A DNA stretch of 64,000 bases from Streptomyces rishiriensis. GTDB lineage: Bacteria; Actinomycetota; Actinomycetes; Streptomycetales; Streptomycetaceae. The notes beneath the pieces were generated by a model. The model had not been told where the DNA came from and made no database searches. It saw only the letters and a program-made list of their open reading frames with translations. Positions 40,638 to 48,499 of the stretch are shown here, one piece after another; within the stretch, counting starts at the first letter, position 1; every line of letters starts with the position of its first letter. A program made the position numbers and the translations under genes. Where the stretch lies: assembly GCF_030815485.1 (NCBI RefSeq), contig NZ_JAUSWV010000001.1:62001-126000 (forward strand), written 5' to 3'.

Positions 40638-41411
40638 TCAGACGGTGTGCGGTTCCTGCGTGCGATACGCCGTCACCAGGAGCGTGTCGGCGGCGCGCGG
40701 CCCCGGTCCGCCGGGCAGAACCTCGGTAGTGATCCGGGTGAACCCGGCCTCGTCGAGGAGCTTGGTCCACACGTGTTCCCGGAGCACCCAGCGGCGTATG
40801 ACGGCCGCCGTGCCGTCCGGTGTCTTCCCGCCGATCTCGGTGTGCTGCACGTACGGGTGGGCGGGCGTGCCGCCGAGGTGATGGGCGAGGGTGGAAAAAA
40901 CCAGCCGTCCACCCGGGCGTAGCGCGCTCGCCGCTGCGGGCAGCAACTCGCGCGGCTCGGTGAAGTCGACGGCGCCGAAGACGCTGTAGAGCACGTCGTA
41001 GGTGTCGGTGCTGGCCCTGAGGTGGGCGGGCACGTCACAAAGGGCCAGTCGCAGCCGCGGGGCGAGATGGCCGTACAGGTCGCAGGCCATGGCGTGCTGA
41101 GCGGGCGAGGCATCGACGGCGACGATGCCGGCGGGGTGGTGGTGGACAGCCAGGTGGGACGCCTGCCGGGCCGCCCCAGCTCCGAGATCGCCTACACACC
41201 GGCCGTCGAGGTCGCCGAGGAGTTCCGCTCCGGGGCCGCTGTCCTGGCCCCAGCTCCAGTGGAATTCGCCGGGCACGGCACGGTCGGTGGTGTGCCGGAT
41301 GCGGCCGTAGTGGTGCCAGAGGTCTGCGGTGCGAGTCACCCGGCCCATCCTGGCGGGCACCGTCGATCGCGGAGCAGGTTCAGTCGAATCCCACCCGGAA
41401 TGATCATGCAT
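40638..41411 (-). CDS. SAM-dependent methyltransferase of the graspetide operon
   Basis: The 257-aa class I methyltransferase has motif I LDGRCVGDLGAGAARQASHLA, the acidic residue after strand 2 (IVAVDASPAQ), YDVLYSVFGAVDF and ALRPGGRLVFSTLAHH. The ATG at 41411 overlaps the end of the upstream PIMT-like gene by 8 nt (ATGCATGA), so it is the fourth coupled gene of the operon. It could tailor the peptide product, for example at N- or side-chain positions, or act in resistance. Its substrate is unknown. The frame is open upstream to 41561. Confidence 0.75.
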   Translation of the reverse strand: MHDHSGWDSTEPAPRSTVPARMGRVTRTADLWHHYGRIRHTTDRAVPGEFHWSWGQDSGPGAELLGDLDGRCVGDLGAGAARQASHLAVHHHPAGIVAVDASPAQHAMACDLYGHLAPRLRLALCDVPAHLRASTDTYDVLYSVFGAVDFTEPRELLPAAASALRPGGRLVFSTLAHHLGGTPAHPYVQHTEIGGKTPDGTAAVIRRWVLREHVWTKLLDEAGFTRITTEVLPGGPGPRAADTLLVTAYRTQEPHTV

Positions 41412-42531
41412 GCCCCCAGTGGATGCTCTGGGATTGCGCGGTAACCCGGACTGCGGCCTTTTGAACCGTCGGAGTTCCGGCGGCATGCCAGCGGCCCAGA
41501 TGGTCCTCGATGGCGTCCCAGGGGGGTTGAGGACCGCCCTGCCGGACGATCCAGCGACCATTCTCTTCGTAGAGCGCGGCCCACGATCCGGTCATGGCAT
41601 CGATCAGGACGTCCTCGTCTTGCTCGCCCTGCCGCAGTTGCATGTGCTGTGCCTGGGGCGCGGCGAACTGTGCGACAAAGCGGCTGGTCCAGTCGGTGAG
41701 GACGTCGGCCCCAATGAGGGCTTCGCGTTCGTTGCCGGCACTGAGGTCGGGGAGCAGCCCGATGGGCGGCGGCAGGTGGGGGCGGGCGAGCATGAAGCTG
41801 ACCTGTCCGCTCAGTACTGGCCCAGATGCAGTGCCGTCTTCGTGGACGGTTAGGCGGACCAGTTCGGATGCGTTGAGCCAGCCGCCGATGGTCGTCAGGA
41901 TGTGCCCGCCGGGCTGGGTCTGTTCGAGCCAAGTCGCGGGCACGGTGTGTACAGCGCAGGTGGCGATGATCCGGTCGTAGGGTGCGCCGTGCTCGTGGCC
42001 AGCAAGACCGTCGCCAGTCAGCAGAGTGGGAAAGGTGCCGAGTCGGCTGAGAGCGTCTCGAGCTTGCTGGGCGACCCCCTCGTCGTATTCGATCGAGCTG
42101 ACGTGGTCATCGCCCAGGCGCGCGCAGAGCACGGCGGTGGAGTAGCCGGTTCCGGTCCCGATCTCCAGCACGTTCATGTCCGGCTCTACGAGGAGGTCCT
42201 CCAGCATGCGCAGTACCAGCGAGGGGAGCGTGCTGGAGCTGGTGGGTTCGCGCATGATCTCGCCGTGGATATTGGCTGGTCTGATCGTGCCAGCGATCTG
42301 TGTGACCAAAGATTCGTCGGCGTAACAGGCGGAGAGCCAGCCATCCTGATCCTGAAGTACCGGGGCCCAGGCGGTGGGCGACGTGTGGGGCACTGCGCGG
42401 AAGAAGCCAGTGCGCAGGAACTCGTGCCTGGGCACGGCCTCAGCGGCCTTCTTCCACGGGTCCGTGCGCAGAGATCCGACGGCCGTCACGGCGTCGATGA
42501 GCCGCCGCAGGAGTGGTTCGTAGTCGCTCAC
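41404..42531 (-). CDS. PIMT-like O-methyltransferase of graspetide pathway
   Basis: The 375-aa protein belongs to the protein-L-isoaspartate O-methyltransferase group: motif I MNVLEIGTGTGYSTAVL (about 119-135), then SSIEYDEGVAQQARDAL, LLTGDGLAG, PYDRIIATCAVHTVP and LEQTQPGGHILTTIGG. A C-terminal extension of about 150 residues is typical of the versions in RiPP clusters. In graspetide loci such as that for fuscimiditide, a PIMT homologue methylates an Asp so that it closes to an aspartimide. The GTG start overlaps the ATP-grasp stop (GTGA), with AAAGGA upstream. Confidence 0.85.
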   Translation of the reverse strand: MSDYEPLLRRLIDAVTAVGSLRTDPWKKAAEAVPRHEFLRTGFFRAVPHTSPTAWAPVLQDQDGWLSACYADESLVTQIAGTIRPANIHGEIMREPTSSSTLPSLVLRMLEDLLVEPDMNVLEIGTGTGYSTAVLCARLGDDHVSSIEYDEGVAQQARDALSRLGTFPTLLTGDGLAGHEHGAPYDRIIATCAVHTVPATWLEQTQPGGHILTTIGGWLNASELVRLTVHEDGTASGPVLSGQVSFMLARPHLPPPIGLLPDLSAGNEREALIGADVLTDWTSRFVAQFAAPQAQHMQLRQGEQDEDVLIDAMTGSWAALYEENGRWIVRQGGPQPPWDAIEDHLGRWHAAGTPTVQKAAVRVTAQSQSIHWGHA

Positions 42532-43475
42532 GATTTCCTTTCCAGTAGATCGGTCAGGGCTGCGCACATGGGCAGTCCGGTCTCGTTCTGTAGCCAGTAC
42601 CACTGGCCGGAGGGGTTGCATTCCAGGAACCACCATTGGCCTTCGGCGTCGAGAGCGAAGTCGAATGCGCCGAAGAGCAGTCCGAAGTGGTCGAGGTAGT
42701 CGTGAAGTGCGATCTCGATCTGCTCGGGGGCGGATACGGGGGTGTAGGTCAGGTGGCTGTAGTCGGTGCGCCAGTCCAACAGATCCGAGTCGATCCGGAC
42801 GCTGAAGGTGTGAGGTCCGATCGCTGTCACGCGGACGTCCGCTGTCTTTGGTACGCGCTGTTGGAAAAGGTGGGCGGTGCCAGACACCCGGTCGTCGATG
42901 TCTCCGGCAGCCGCCTCGGCAATCTCGACCGTGCAGGAGACGTCGTCGACGTGATAGGCGGGATTGTGCAAGGGCTTGTAGATCACCGGTCCGTGGCGCT
43001 CGATGAAGGTCCTGGCAGCCTCAGGTTGGGAGGTGACGAGAGTAGGCGGAACCTGGAGGCCGACCTGCACCGCAGCGGCGAGGCCGGCCGGTTTGAATTC
43101 AGCGTCGCCAATGCGGTGAGGGTGGTTCACATACAGGCAGTCAGGGAGCGAGGCGATCACACCGCCGAGGCCGTATCGGGCTTGTGTGATAGCGAACCGC
43201 GCATCCTGATCTTCGAGGTGAGGGAAGGCGAAGCCGGTTGGGCGACGGTAGTAGAGCGCGCGGACGTGGGCCAGCTCGGCACTGCGCGTCGGGGTGCTGA
43301 TGCGTCCCTGGATGCCGTTTTGAGTGATCTCTGCCTCCACCGACAGCGATGCGGGGAAGTCTCCCGAGTCGAACCGCATGACTGGGACATCCCGGTCGTG
43401 GAGCTCGTTGATCACCACGTCGGCTGTGGGGTCATAAAGGCTGGTGACGACCAGCACTGGACGCTGATCGCTCAT
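42528..43475 (-). CDS. tgmB: ATP-grasp graspetide maturase (TgmB-like)
   Basis: The 315-aa protein is of the MvdD/TgmB ATP-grasp ligase type. The N-terminal preATP domain carries LVVTSLYDPTADVVINEL and VRALYYRRPTGFAFP. The ATP-grasp core carries PPTLVTSQPEAARTFIERHGPVIYKPL, VFQ-like LFQQRVPKTADVRVTAIG, and the metal-binding end GAFDFALDAEGQWWFLECNPSGQWYWLQ. These enzymes phosphorylate Asp/Glu side chains of a precursor and form ester or amide bonds with Thr/Ser/Lys. ATG 43475 overlaps the precursor stop by 4 nt (ATGA). Confidence 0.9.
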   Translation of the reverse strand: MSDQRPVLVVTSLYDPTADVVINELHDRDVPVMRFDSGDFPASLSVEAEITQNGIQGRISTPTRSAELAHVRALYYRRPTGFAFPHLEDQDARFAITQARYGLGGVIASLPDCLYVNHPHRIGDAEFKPAGLAAAVQVGLQVPPTLVTSQPEAARTFIERHGPVIYKPLHNPAYHVDDVSCTVEIAEAAAGDIDDRVSGTAHLFQQRVPKTADVRVTAIGPHTFSVRIDSDLLDWRTDYSHLTYTPVSAPEQIEIALHDYLDHFGLLFGAFDFALDAEGQWWFLECNPSGQWYWLQNETGLPMCAALTDLLERKS

Positions 43476-43765
43476 TGGTCGTTGTCGCTGCCTGTGTCGC
43501 TGTCTTGAGTGGAGCCGTTGCCGTCGGGGCTGGTTCCCGTGGCCGGACTGGTGCCAGTGCTGGTGCCGTGGCCGGGCATCTCCATCGCCCGGCCTGAGCC
43601 GTCGAAGAATATGGCGGTCTGGGTGACCGGGTTCAGCTCTGCCTGTGCGTATTCGGGAGCCGATGTCGGGTACGGCGCCATGCGGCTGATGCCCCACGGC
43701 TTGGGGGTGTTGATGCCCTGCGGGATGGCTACGCTTGTGGGCAGACGGTCTGAATGCACAAACAT
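43472..43765 (-). CDS. tgmA: Graspetide precursor peptide (TgmA-like)
   Basis: The 97-aa peptide has the leader signature of ATP-grasp RiPP precursors (PKPWGISRMAPYP, ELNPVTQTAIFFDGSGRAME) and a C-terminal core beginning near HGTSTGTSPATG. The core is rich in Thr/Ser and ends with several Asp. It contains an Asp-Gly pair (SPDGNGS), the classic site for aspartimide formation, fitting the PIMT-like gene downstream. The start has AGGAG 7 nt upstream. It is the first gene of the operon and probably the most highly translated. Confidence 0.9.
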   Translation of the reverse strand: MFVHSDRLPTSVAIPQGINTPKPWGISRMAPYPTSAPEYAQAELNPVTQTAIFFDGSGRAMEMPGHGTSTGTSPATGTSPDGNGSTQDSDTGSDNDQ

Positions 43766-44184
43766 CGCGTCTCCTATGTGTGTGGCACGGGCACGTAAAG
43801 GTCTCGATGCTAGAGGTGGAGGCGGCTCCGCACGGTACGCAGTGCCAGACAGGTGAGCGGGCCGCGCTGCCGGAGCGTTGGGAGGGGCCTGCCCCTGTGT
43901 TATGTCTGGCGGATGAACTGGCCTTTTGTTGGTGGCCCGACGTTCGGACCATCGCCTCGCGCTGCTCGCAGCATCTGCTACGGCCGCACCTCCTAGATCC
44001 CTGATTAGGCGTCATGTCACTTACCACCCAAGCACCTGTACCCCGGTGGATTCGACGCCAGAGCAATGCAAGAACGATGTAAGTCGGTCCAGGCAAGTGA
44101 GCGTTAGCCTAGGCCGGGCATGAAATGAGAAGGAGCGCGGTACCGTTGCCGCACCCTTCCGCTTCGCGGACTCCGGAGCCCGGC
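43766..44184. promoter_or_regulatory. Divergent promoter region of graspetide locus
   Basis: About 420 nt separate the leftward precursor gene from the rightward regulator. No gene is supported. It must hold the promoters of both and the likely binding site of the HTH regulator. I could not identify a convincing operator by eye. AAGGAG at 44130-44135 could serve a TTG start of the regulator. Confidence 0.5.
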
Positions 44185-45504
44185 ATGACCGAACCTCGCA
44201 GAGCGCTCCCCAATACCGTGCTGCGTCAGGTGCGCGAGCTGGACTTCCAGATGAGCCGAATGGAGTTCGCCTCGGCGGTCCGCAAGGCTGGCGAGGAGCT
44301 GGGCGAGCACGTCGGGTGCCAGACCCGATTAGTGGCAGCCTGGGAAGACGGGGAGGTCGACTGTCCTCGCGCCGTCTACCGGCGGATCCTTACCCAGATG
44401 ACCGGCCGCAGCATGGCACAACTGGGTTTTCGTACCAGCCCGGCGCCCTCTGCAGCCACGGTGGATACCGTGACCGTGCCACGGGAGGAGAGTGATCCGG
44501 TGGAGCGGCGTGACTTCCTGCTCGACGGCGCGGGCGTCGCCCTCGGGCTACCGTTCGGCGCTGACGACACGTATCCGGGAAAGATCGGCGCCACCCACGT
44601 ACGCGCCGTTACCCGGGCCGTGTCCATGCTGTACGAGCAGGACCACGACCACGGTTCGGCGATGCTGCGGCAGGCCGCCTCACGGGCCCTGCACACCGCT
44701 TACCAGTGGTTACAGACCGGAACGTACACGGGGAAGACCGAGCGGAAACTCCGCTCGGCGGTCGGCGCTCTGTCGATCGCCGCCGGATGGTTGTCGTACG
44801 ACTCCGGCCGCCCGGGTGATGCTCACTCGCTATACGGCGAGGCACTCGCGGCCGCGCGGATCGCCGATGACCCGGAACTGGAGAGCCATGCATTCGGCTG
44901 CCTGAGCCTGCTGGCCAAGGCCCAGGGACGGCCGCGTGAGGCGGTCGCCGCCGCGCAGGGTGCGCAGACTGTCGCCCGCCACATCGGTTCCGCCCGGCTG
45001 TTGTCCCTGTTCCACATGCGTGAGGCCGGAGGCTGGGCACTCGCTGGTGACGCCAGCGCGACGGATCGGGCGATCGTGAAGTCCCATCGTCTGTATGCCC
45101 AGGGGCCCAGCGATGCAGACCCGGCATGGCTGGGCTTCTTCGCACCCGGCGAACTCGCCGGGTTGGAGTCCCTGGCCCGGGCTGATCTCGGACAGCACGA
45201 ACGCGCCGCGGCCGGGGCCGAGCAGGCAGTCATGCTACACGGGGGGACATTTGCGAGGAATTCTGCTCTGTACACCGCCGACGTAGCCATCCAACATGCC
45301 GTGAGGGGCAGGCCCGAGCCGGAGGCCGCCGCCGAGGCCGCAGGCAAGGTCTTGGAATTTCTCCCCGAAGTGCGCTCCGACCGGCTATTGCAAGCGCTTC
45401 ACAATGTTGCGGGTGCACTCCAGCGGCACAACCGCGTCCCTGCGGTCGCAGACTGGGTCGAGGAGTACCGCACCATCACCGCCACCGCAGGAGGACGGGC
45501 GTGA
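44185..45504 (+). CDS. HTH/TPR-type regulator of graspetide locus
   Basis: The 439-aa protein has an N-terminal atypical helix-turn-helix (about residues 10-75: TVLRQVRELDFQMSRMEFASAV, CQTRLVAAWEDGEVDCPRAVYRRIL). A PVERRDFLLDGAGVALGLP linker follows, then a long TPR-like helical array to the end. This is a common Streptomyces regulator type found beside RiPP loci. It is divergent from the operon. ATG 44185 was chosen (GGAG 6 nt upstream); the frame is open to ATG 44125. Its stop overlaps the acetyltransferase start (GTGA). Confidence 0.75.
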   Translation: MTEPRRALPNTVLRQVRELDFQMSRMEFASAVRKAGEELGEHVGCQTRLVAAWEDGEVDCPRAVYRRILTQMTGRSMAQLGFRTSPAPSAATVDTVTVPREESDPVERRDFLLDGAGVALGLPFGADDTYPGKIGATHVRAVTRAVSMLYEQDHDHGSAMLRQAASRALHTAYQWLQTGTYTGKTERKLRSAVGALSIAAGWLSYDSGRPGDAHSLYGEALAAARIADDPELESHAFGCLSLLAKAQGRPREAVAAAQGAQTVARHIGSARLLSLFHMREAGGWALAGDASATDRAIVKSHRLYAQGPSDADPAWLGFFAPGELAGLESLARADLGQHERAAAGAEQAVMLHGGTFARNSALYTADVAIQHAVRGRPEPEAAAEAAGKVLEFLPEVRSDRLLQALHNVAGALQRHNRVPAVADWVEEYRTITATAGGRA

Positions 45505-46100
45505 GCACCCCCAGCACCCACACAGACGTCGTGATCCGCACGTACGGACCCGGCCAGGTCGCACCGCTGATCGACACGGTCGCCGACCTCTGGGCCGACG
45601 CCCACCCCGAGATCGTGGACACCCCTGGCGCCGCCACTGACGGCCTGTCCGTACCCGCGCTGCGCCGTCAGGTCCTCGGACATGTCCACCACCACAGGGA
45701 GGGATTCACACTGGTCGCGGCGTACGCGCACGGCGCCATGGTCGGCTTCGGGTACGCCTTTCCCTGCACGCCGGAGTACTGGTTCGGCAGCGAACTGCTG
45801 CCCCAGATCCCTGAACCTGTCCGCGCCGGTCGTCTGATGGGGCTGTGCGAGCTTGCGGTCACCGCAGCCTGGCAGGGCCGGGGCATCGGTACCCGTCTAC
45901 ACGCCGCACTCGTCACATCGATCAACCCGGAGTGGTCCTCTCTGCTGGTACGTCCCGACAACGCCAGTGGGCGCTCGCTGTACGACAGGCTCGGCTACCG
46001 GTACGCCGGCCCGTACCGCAACGAAGCCGACGGGCCGGTCTATGACCTTCTGCTCCTCCGGGTTGAATCTGCTGAGGGTTTGCCGGAACCAAGGCGCTGA
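45501..46100 (+). CDS. GNAT-family acetyltransferase
   Basis: The 199-aa protein has the GNAT fold: AAYAHGAMVGFGYAFPC, the acetyl-CoA-binding stretch LCELAVTAAWQGRGIGTRLHAAL (Q/RxxGxG/A), and LLVRPDNASGRSLYDRLGYRYAG. It is coupled to the HTH/TPR regulator by a GTGA overlap. It could acetylate the peptide product or provide self-protection. The last ten residues may be altered, because a recombination junction with transposase debris lies just beyond. Confidence 0.85.
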   Translation: MSTPSTHTDVVIRTYGPGQVAPLIDTVADLWADAHPEIVDTPGAATDGLSVPALRRQVLGHVHHHREGFTLVAAYAHGAMVGFGYAFPCTPEYWFGSELLPQIPEPVRAGRLMGLCELAVTAAWQGRGIGTRLHAALVTSINPEWSSLLVRPDNASGRSLYDRLGYRYAGPYRNEADGPVYDLLLLRVESAEGLPEPRR

Positions 46101-46223
46101 TGTGGCTTGGGAGTTGCCCGGGGCAAGGGGTAGAAGAGCGGACTCCTTCTGCAGCGTGTTGCCAAGCACAGACAGCGCGGGTCCCAGCCCAGGGTCCCTT
46201 GCATGATCGAGATTTGTCCGGAT

Positions 46224-46510
46224 TCATACGGTGAGGCCGAGGGCGGTCAGGGATCTGCGGCAGTCGCGGGTGGTGTAGCGGAGGGCGGCGGCGATGTTGG
46301 TGCGACCGTCCTGACGGTGGACGCTGATGGCAAGGTTGCGCAGGCCAGCCATGATGCGTGGGAGGCGACCGACGTGGATAGTGGAGTCGTCCTCGTGGAA
46401 GGTGCGGTTGCGGACGTGGTGCAGGAGATTTTCAATCTTCCAGTGCCCTCTGATCCAGGCCGCGAGCTGGGGGCCGGTCGCCGTGTCGGGCGGCAGGCTA
46501 GTGATCAACA
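46224..46510 (-). pseudogene. ISAs1-family transposase, C-terminal fragment
   Basis: The leftward frame reads PQLAAWIRGHWKIENLLHHVRNRTFHEDDST, then LPRIMAGLRNLAISVHRQDG and NIAAALRYTTRDCRRSLTALGL with a stop at 46224. This is the characteristic end of ISAs1 (IS4-like) transposases, including the HWxIEN Glu motif. The N-terminal three quarters are absent, replaced at about 46510 by an unrelated rightward fragment. Confidence 0.75.
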
Positions 46511-46735
46511 TGCACGGCCAGACCGAGACCACCGGAATCGTCAGCATCCGCGGGTCGACGCCATCCCCGCATCTGGCAGCGTCCCGATCGGCCAGCCCCT
46601 GCACGGCACAGGACTGCCGCTTCTCGATGACCGCCTCACCCCTGTGCCCGATGGCGAGGTCGGGGAAATCGTCGTTGCCGGCCCCGCCATGGCCCGCGGC
46701 TGCTTGCCCGGCATCAGGCGGACGGTGCGTCGGTG
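46503..46735 (+). pseudogene. AMP-binding (adenylation) domain fragment
   Basis: The rightward frame carries MHGQTETTGIVSI, an A5-type motif of acyl-CoA ligases and NRPS adenylation domains. After a frame change it continues IGQPLHGTGLPLLDDRLTPVPDGEVGEIVVAGPAMARG, the A6-A7 region. Both ends are missing. It is debris of a lost ligase or NRPS gene, joined to the ISAs1 fragment. Confidence 0.65.
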
Positions 46736-46778
46736 CCGGCCGGGGGGCCTGGGTGAAACGGTGTCGGGGCGCGGTCGA

Positions 46779-48488
46779 TCAGTCGCGGAGGCGTTTTTCG
46801 ACGGCTTCCACGAGGGCGTCGATTACGCCGTCGGGTGAGGGGCTGTAGTGGGGGACGGCCCAGCGGGTGATCTTTGCGTCGATGACGGTGGGCCGGCCGG
46901 AGGCGAGGGCCGTGCGGAAGGCCTCCTCGAACTCGTCGAGTGTCTCCACGCGGTAGCCGTCGGCGCCGCACGCGTGCGCGTACGCCGCGAAGTCCGGGTT
47001 CTGGAACTCGACCAGGGCGCTCTCCCGGTAGGTGGCGAGCTGGAAGAGTTTGATCAGCTTGAACTCCTCGTCGTCGAAGATGACCCAGATGACGGGGATG
47101 TCGTTCTCGACGGCGGTCATGAGCTCGAACCCGGCCAGGGAGTAGCAGCCGTCGCCGCAGCCGACGACGACGGTCCGTTCCGGGTGCGCGATCTTCAGGC
47201 CGATGGCGCCGTTGACGTGCCCGGCCATCGGCCCGAAGGAGCCGGCCTTGCGGAAGTTCTGTCCCTCCTCCAGCTCGACGTAGTAGCCGAGCCAGGCCAG
47301 ATGGGCGCCCGCGTCCGCGAGGAGGACGGCGTGCGGCGGCAGCATCCGGCCGATCGACTGCGCGAGCTGACCGGGGTGGATCTTCCCGGTGAGGTGGGTG
47401 ATGTGCCGGGCCTCGTAGTCCCGGCTTTTGACGTCGGCCGCCGGCACATCGCCGGGCATCTTCTTCTCCAGTGCGTCGACGAGGGCCTCCACCGCCGGGC
47501 GGGCGTCGCTCAGCAACGCGTGGTCGGGCGGGTACGCCTTGTGGAACTCCGTCTCGGAGATGTTCACGTGGATGAGGAGCTTGTCCTTGAACAGGTCCTC
47601 GCGGTAGTTGAACGTCGCGTGCTGGTTGAGGGAGTTCCCGATGCACAGCACGATGTCGGCCTCGCGGAAGGCCTTCCAGGCACTGGAGTGGCCGCTGTCC
47701 GCGAAGACGCCCACGGCGAGTGGATGTGCCTCGGACACGATGCCCTTGCCGTCCAGCGTGGTGAGCAAGGGGATCTGGAACCGCTCGATCAATCGCTTGA
47801 CCTGCGGTCCCGCCCCGCTGCGGATCGCGCCGAAGCCGGCAAGGGCCACGATCCGTTTCCGCTGGGCCAGGGCGTCGGCCAGCACCGACGTGATCTCGTC
47901 CACGCGCGCCGGGTCGGGCAGGACCGGGGCGACGTCGAGCCGGATCGGCCGGAAGTTCGTGACCTCGACACCAGGGTGGGTGAGGTCCTCGGGGACGTGG
48001 ATGTGCACGGGTCCGGGCCGGCCCTCGAAGGCGATGTTGACCGCTTCCTCGAGGACGTCGCAGGTGTCGTTGGCGTCGGTGAGCAGGAAGGACTTCTTGG
48101 TGGTGGCCGCGAACATCGCCCGGGAGTCGGGCGTGCGGTTCAGGCCCGACGTTTCGTTGAGCGACCCCCGTCCCTGCCACTCCCGTGACGCGTACCCGGA
48201 GACGGCGAGGACGGTGTAGGAGTCGGACATCGCCACCGCCAGCCCGGAGAACAGGTTGAACGCGCCGGGCCCGGCGGTCGCGAAGCAGAAGCCCAGCCGG
48301 TTGGTGTACATGGCGTAGCCGCAGGCCATGAAGGACGCTGCCTGTTCGTGCCGGGCGATGATCGGCCGGATCTGCCGGGAATGTTTCAGCGCCAGCATCA
48401 GACCGGCGGCGTTCTCCCCCGCGCCGCCGAACGCCGCCCGCACGCCGACGCCTTCCAGCCCCTTGACGATGGCCTCATAGACTCTCAT
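46779..48488 (-). CDS. TPP-dependent enzyme (acetolactate synthase-like), copy 2
   Basis: The 569-aa protein has the three-domain plan of ThDP enzymes. The N-terminal pyrimidine-binding domain has the catalytic Glu (IIARHEQAASFMACGYAMY). The middle domain carries IVALAGFGAIRSGA. The C-terminal pyrophosphate domain has the GDG motif (VVGCGDGCYSLAGFELMTAVENDIPVIWVIFDD). It could decarboxylate a 2-keto acid or join aldehydes. The substrate is not readable. It is last in the operon, 11 nt after a close paralogue. The ATG at 48488 has GAGGGAG upstream and begins MRVYEAIVKGLEGVG, matching the paralogue. Confidence 0.85.
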   Translation of the reverse strand: MRVYEAIVKGLEGVGVRAAFGGAGENAAGLMLALKHSRQIRPIIARHEQAASFMACGYAMYTNRLGFCFATAGPGAFNLFSGLAVAMSDSYTVLAVSGYASREWQGRGSLNETSGLNRTPDSRAMFAATTKKSFLLTDANDTCDVLEEAVNIAFEGRPGPVHIHVPEDLTHPGVEVTNFRPIRLDVAPVLPDPARVDEITSVLADALAQRKRIVALAGFGAIRSGAGPQVKRLIERFQIPLLTTLDGKGIVSEAHPLAVGVFADSGHSSAWKAFREADIVLCIGNSLNQHATFNYREDLFKDKLLIHVNISETEFHKAYPPDHALLSDARPAVEALVDALEKKMPGDVPAADVKSRDYEARHITHLTGKIHPGQLAQSIGRMLPPHAVLLADAGAHLAWLGYYVELEEGQNFRKAGSFGPMAGHVNGAIGLKIAHPERTVVVGCGDGCYSLAGFELMTAVENDIPVIWVIFDDEEFKLIKLFQLATYRESALVEFQNPDFAAYAHACGADGYRVETLDEFEEAFRTALASGRPTVIDAKITRWAVPHYSPSPDGVIDALVEAVEKRLRD

Positions 48489-48499
48489 CGGTTTCTCCC

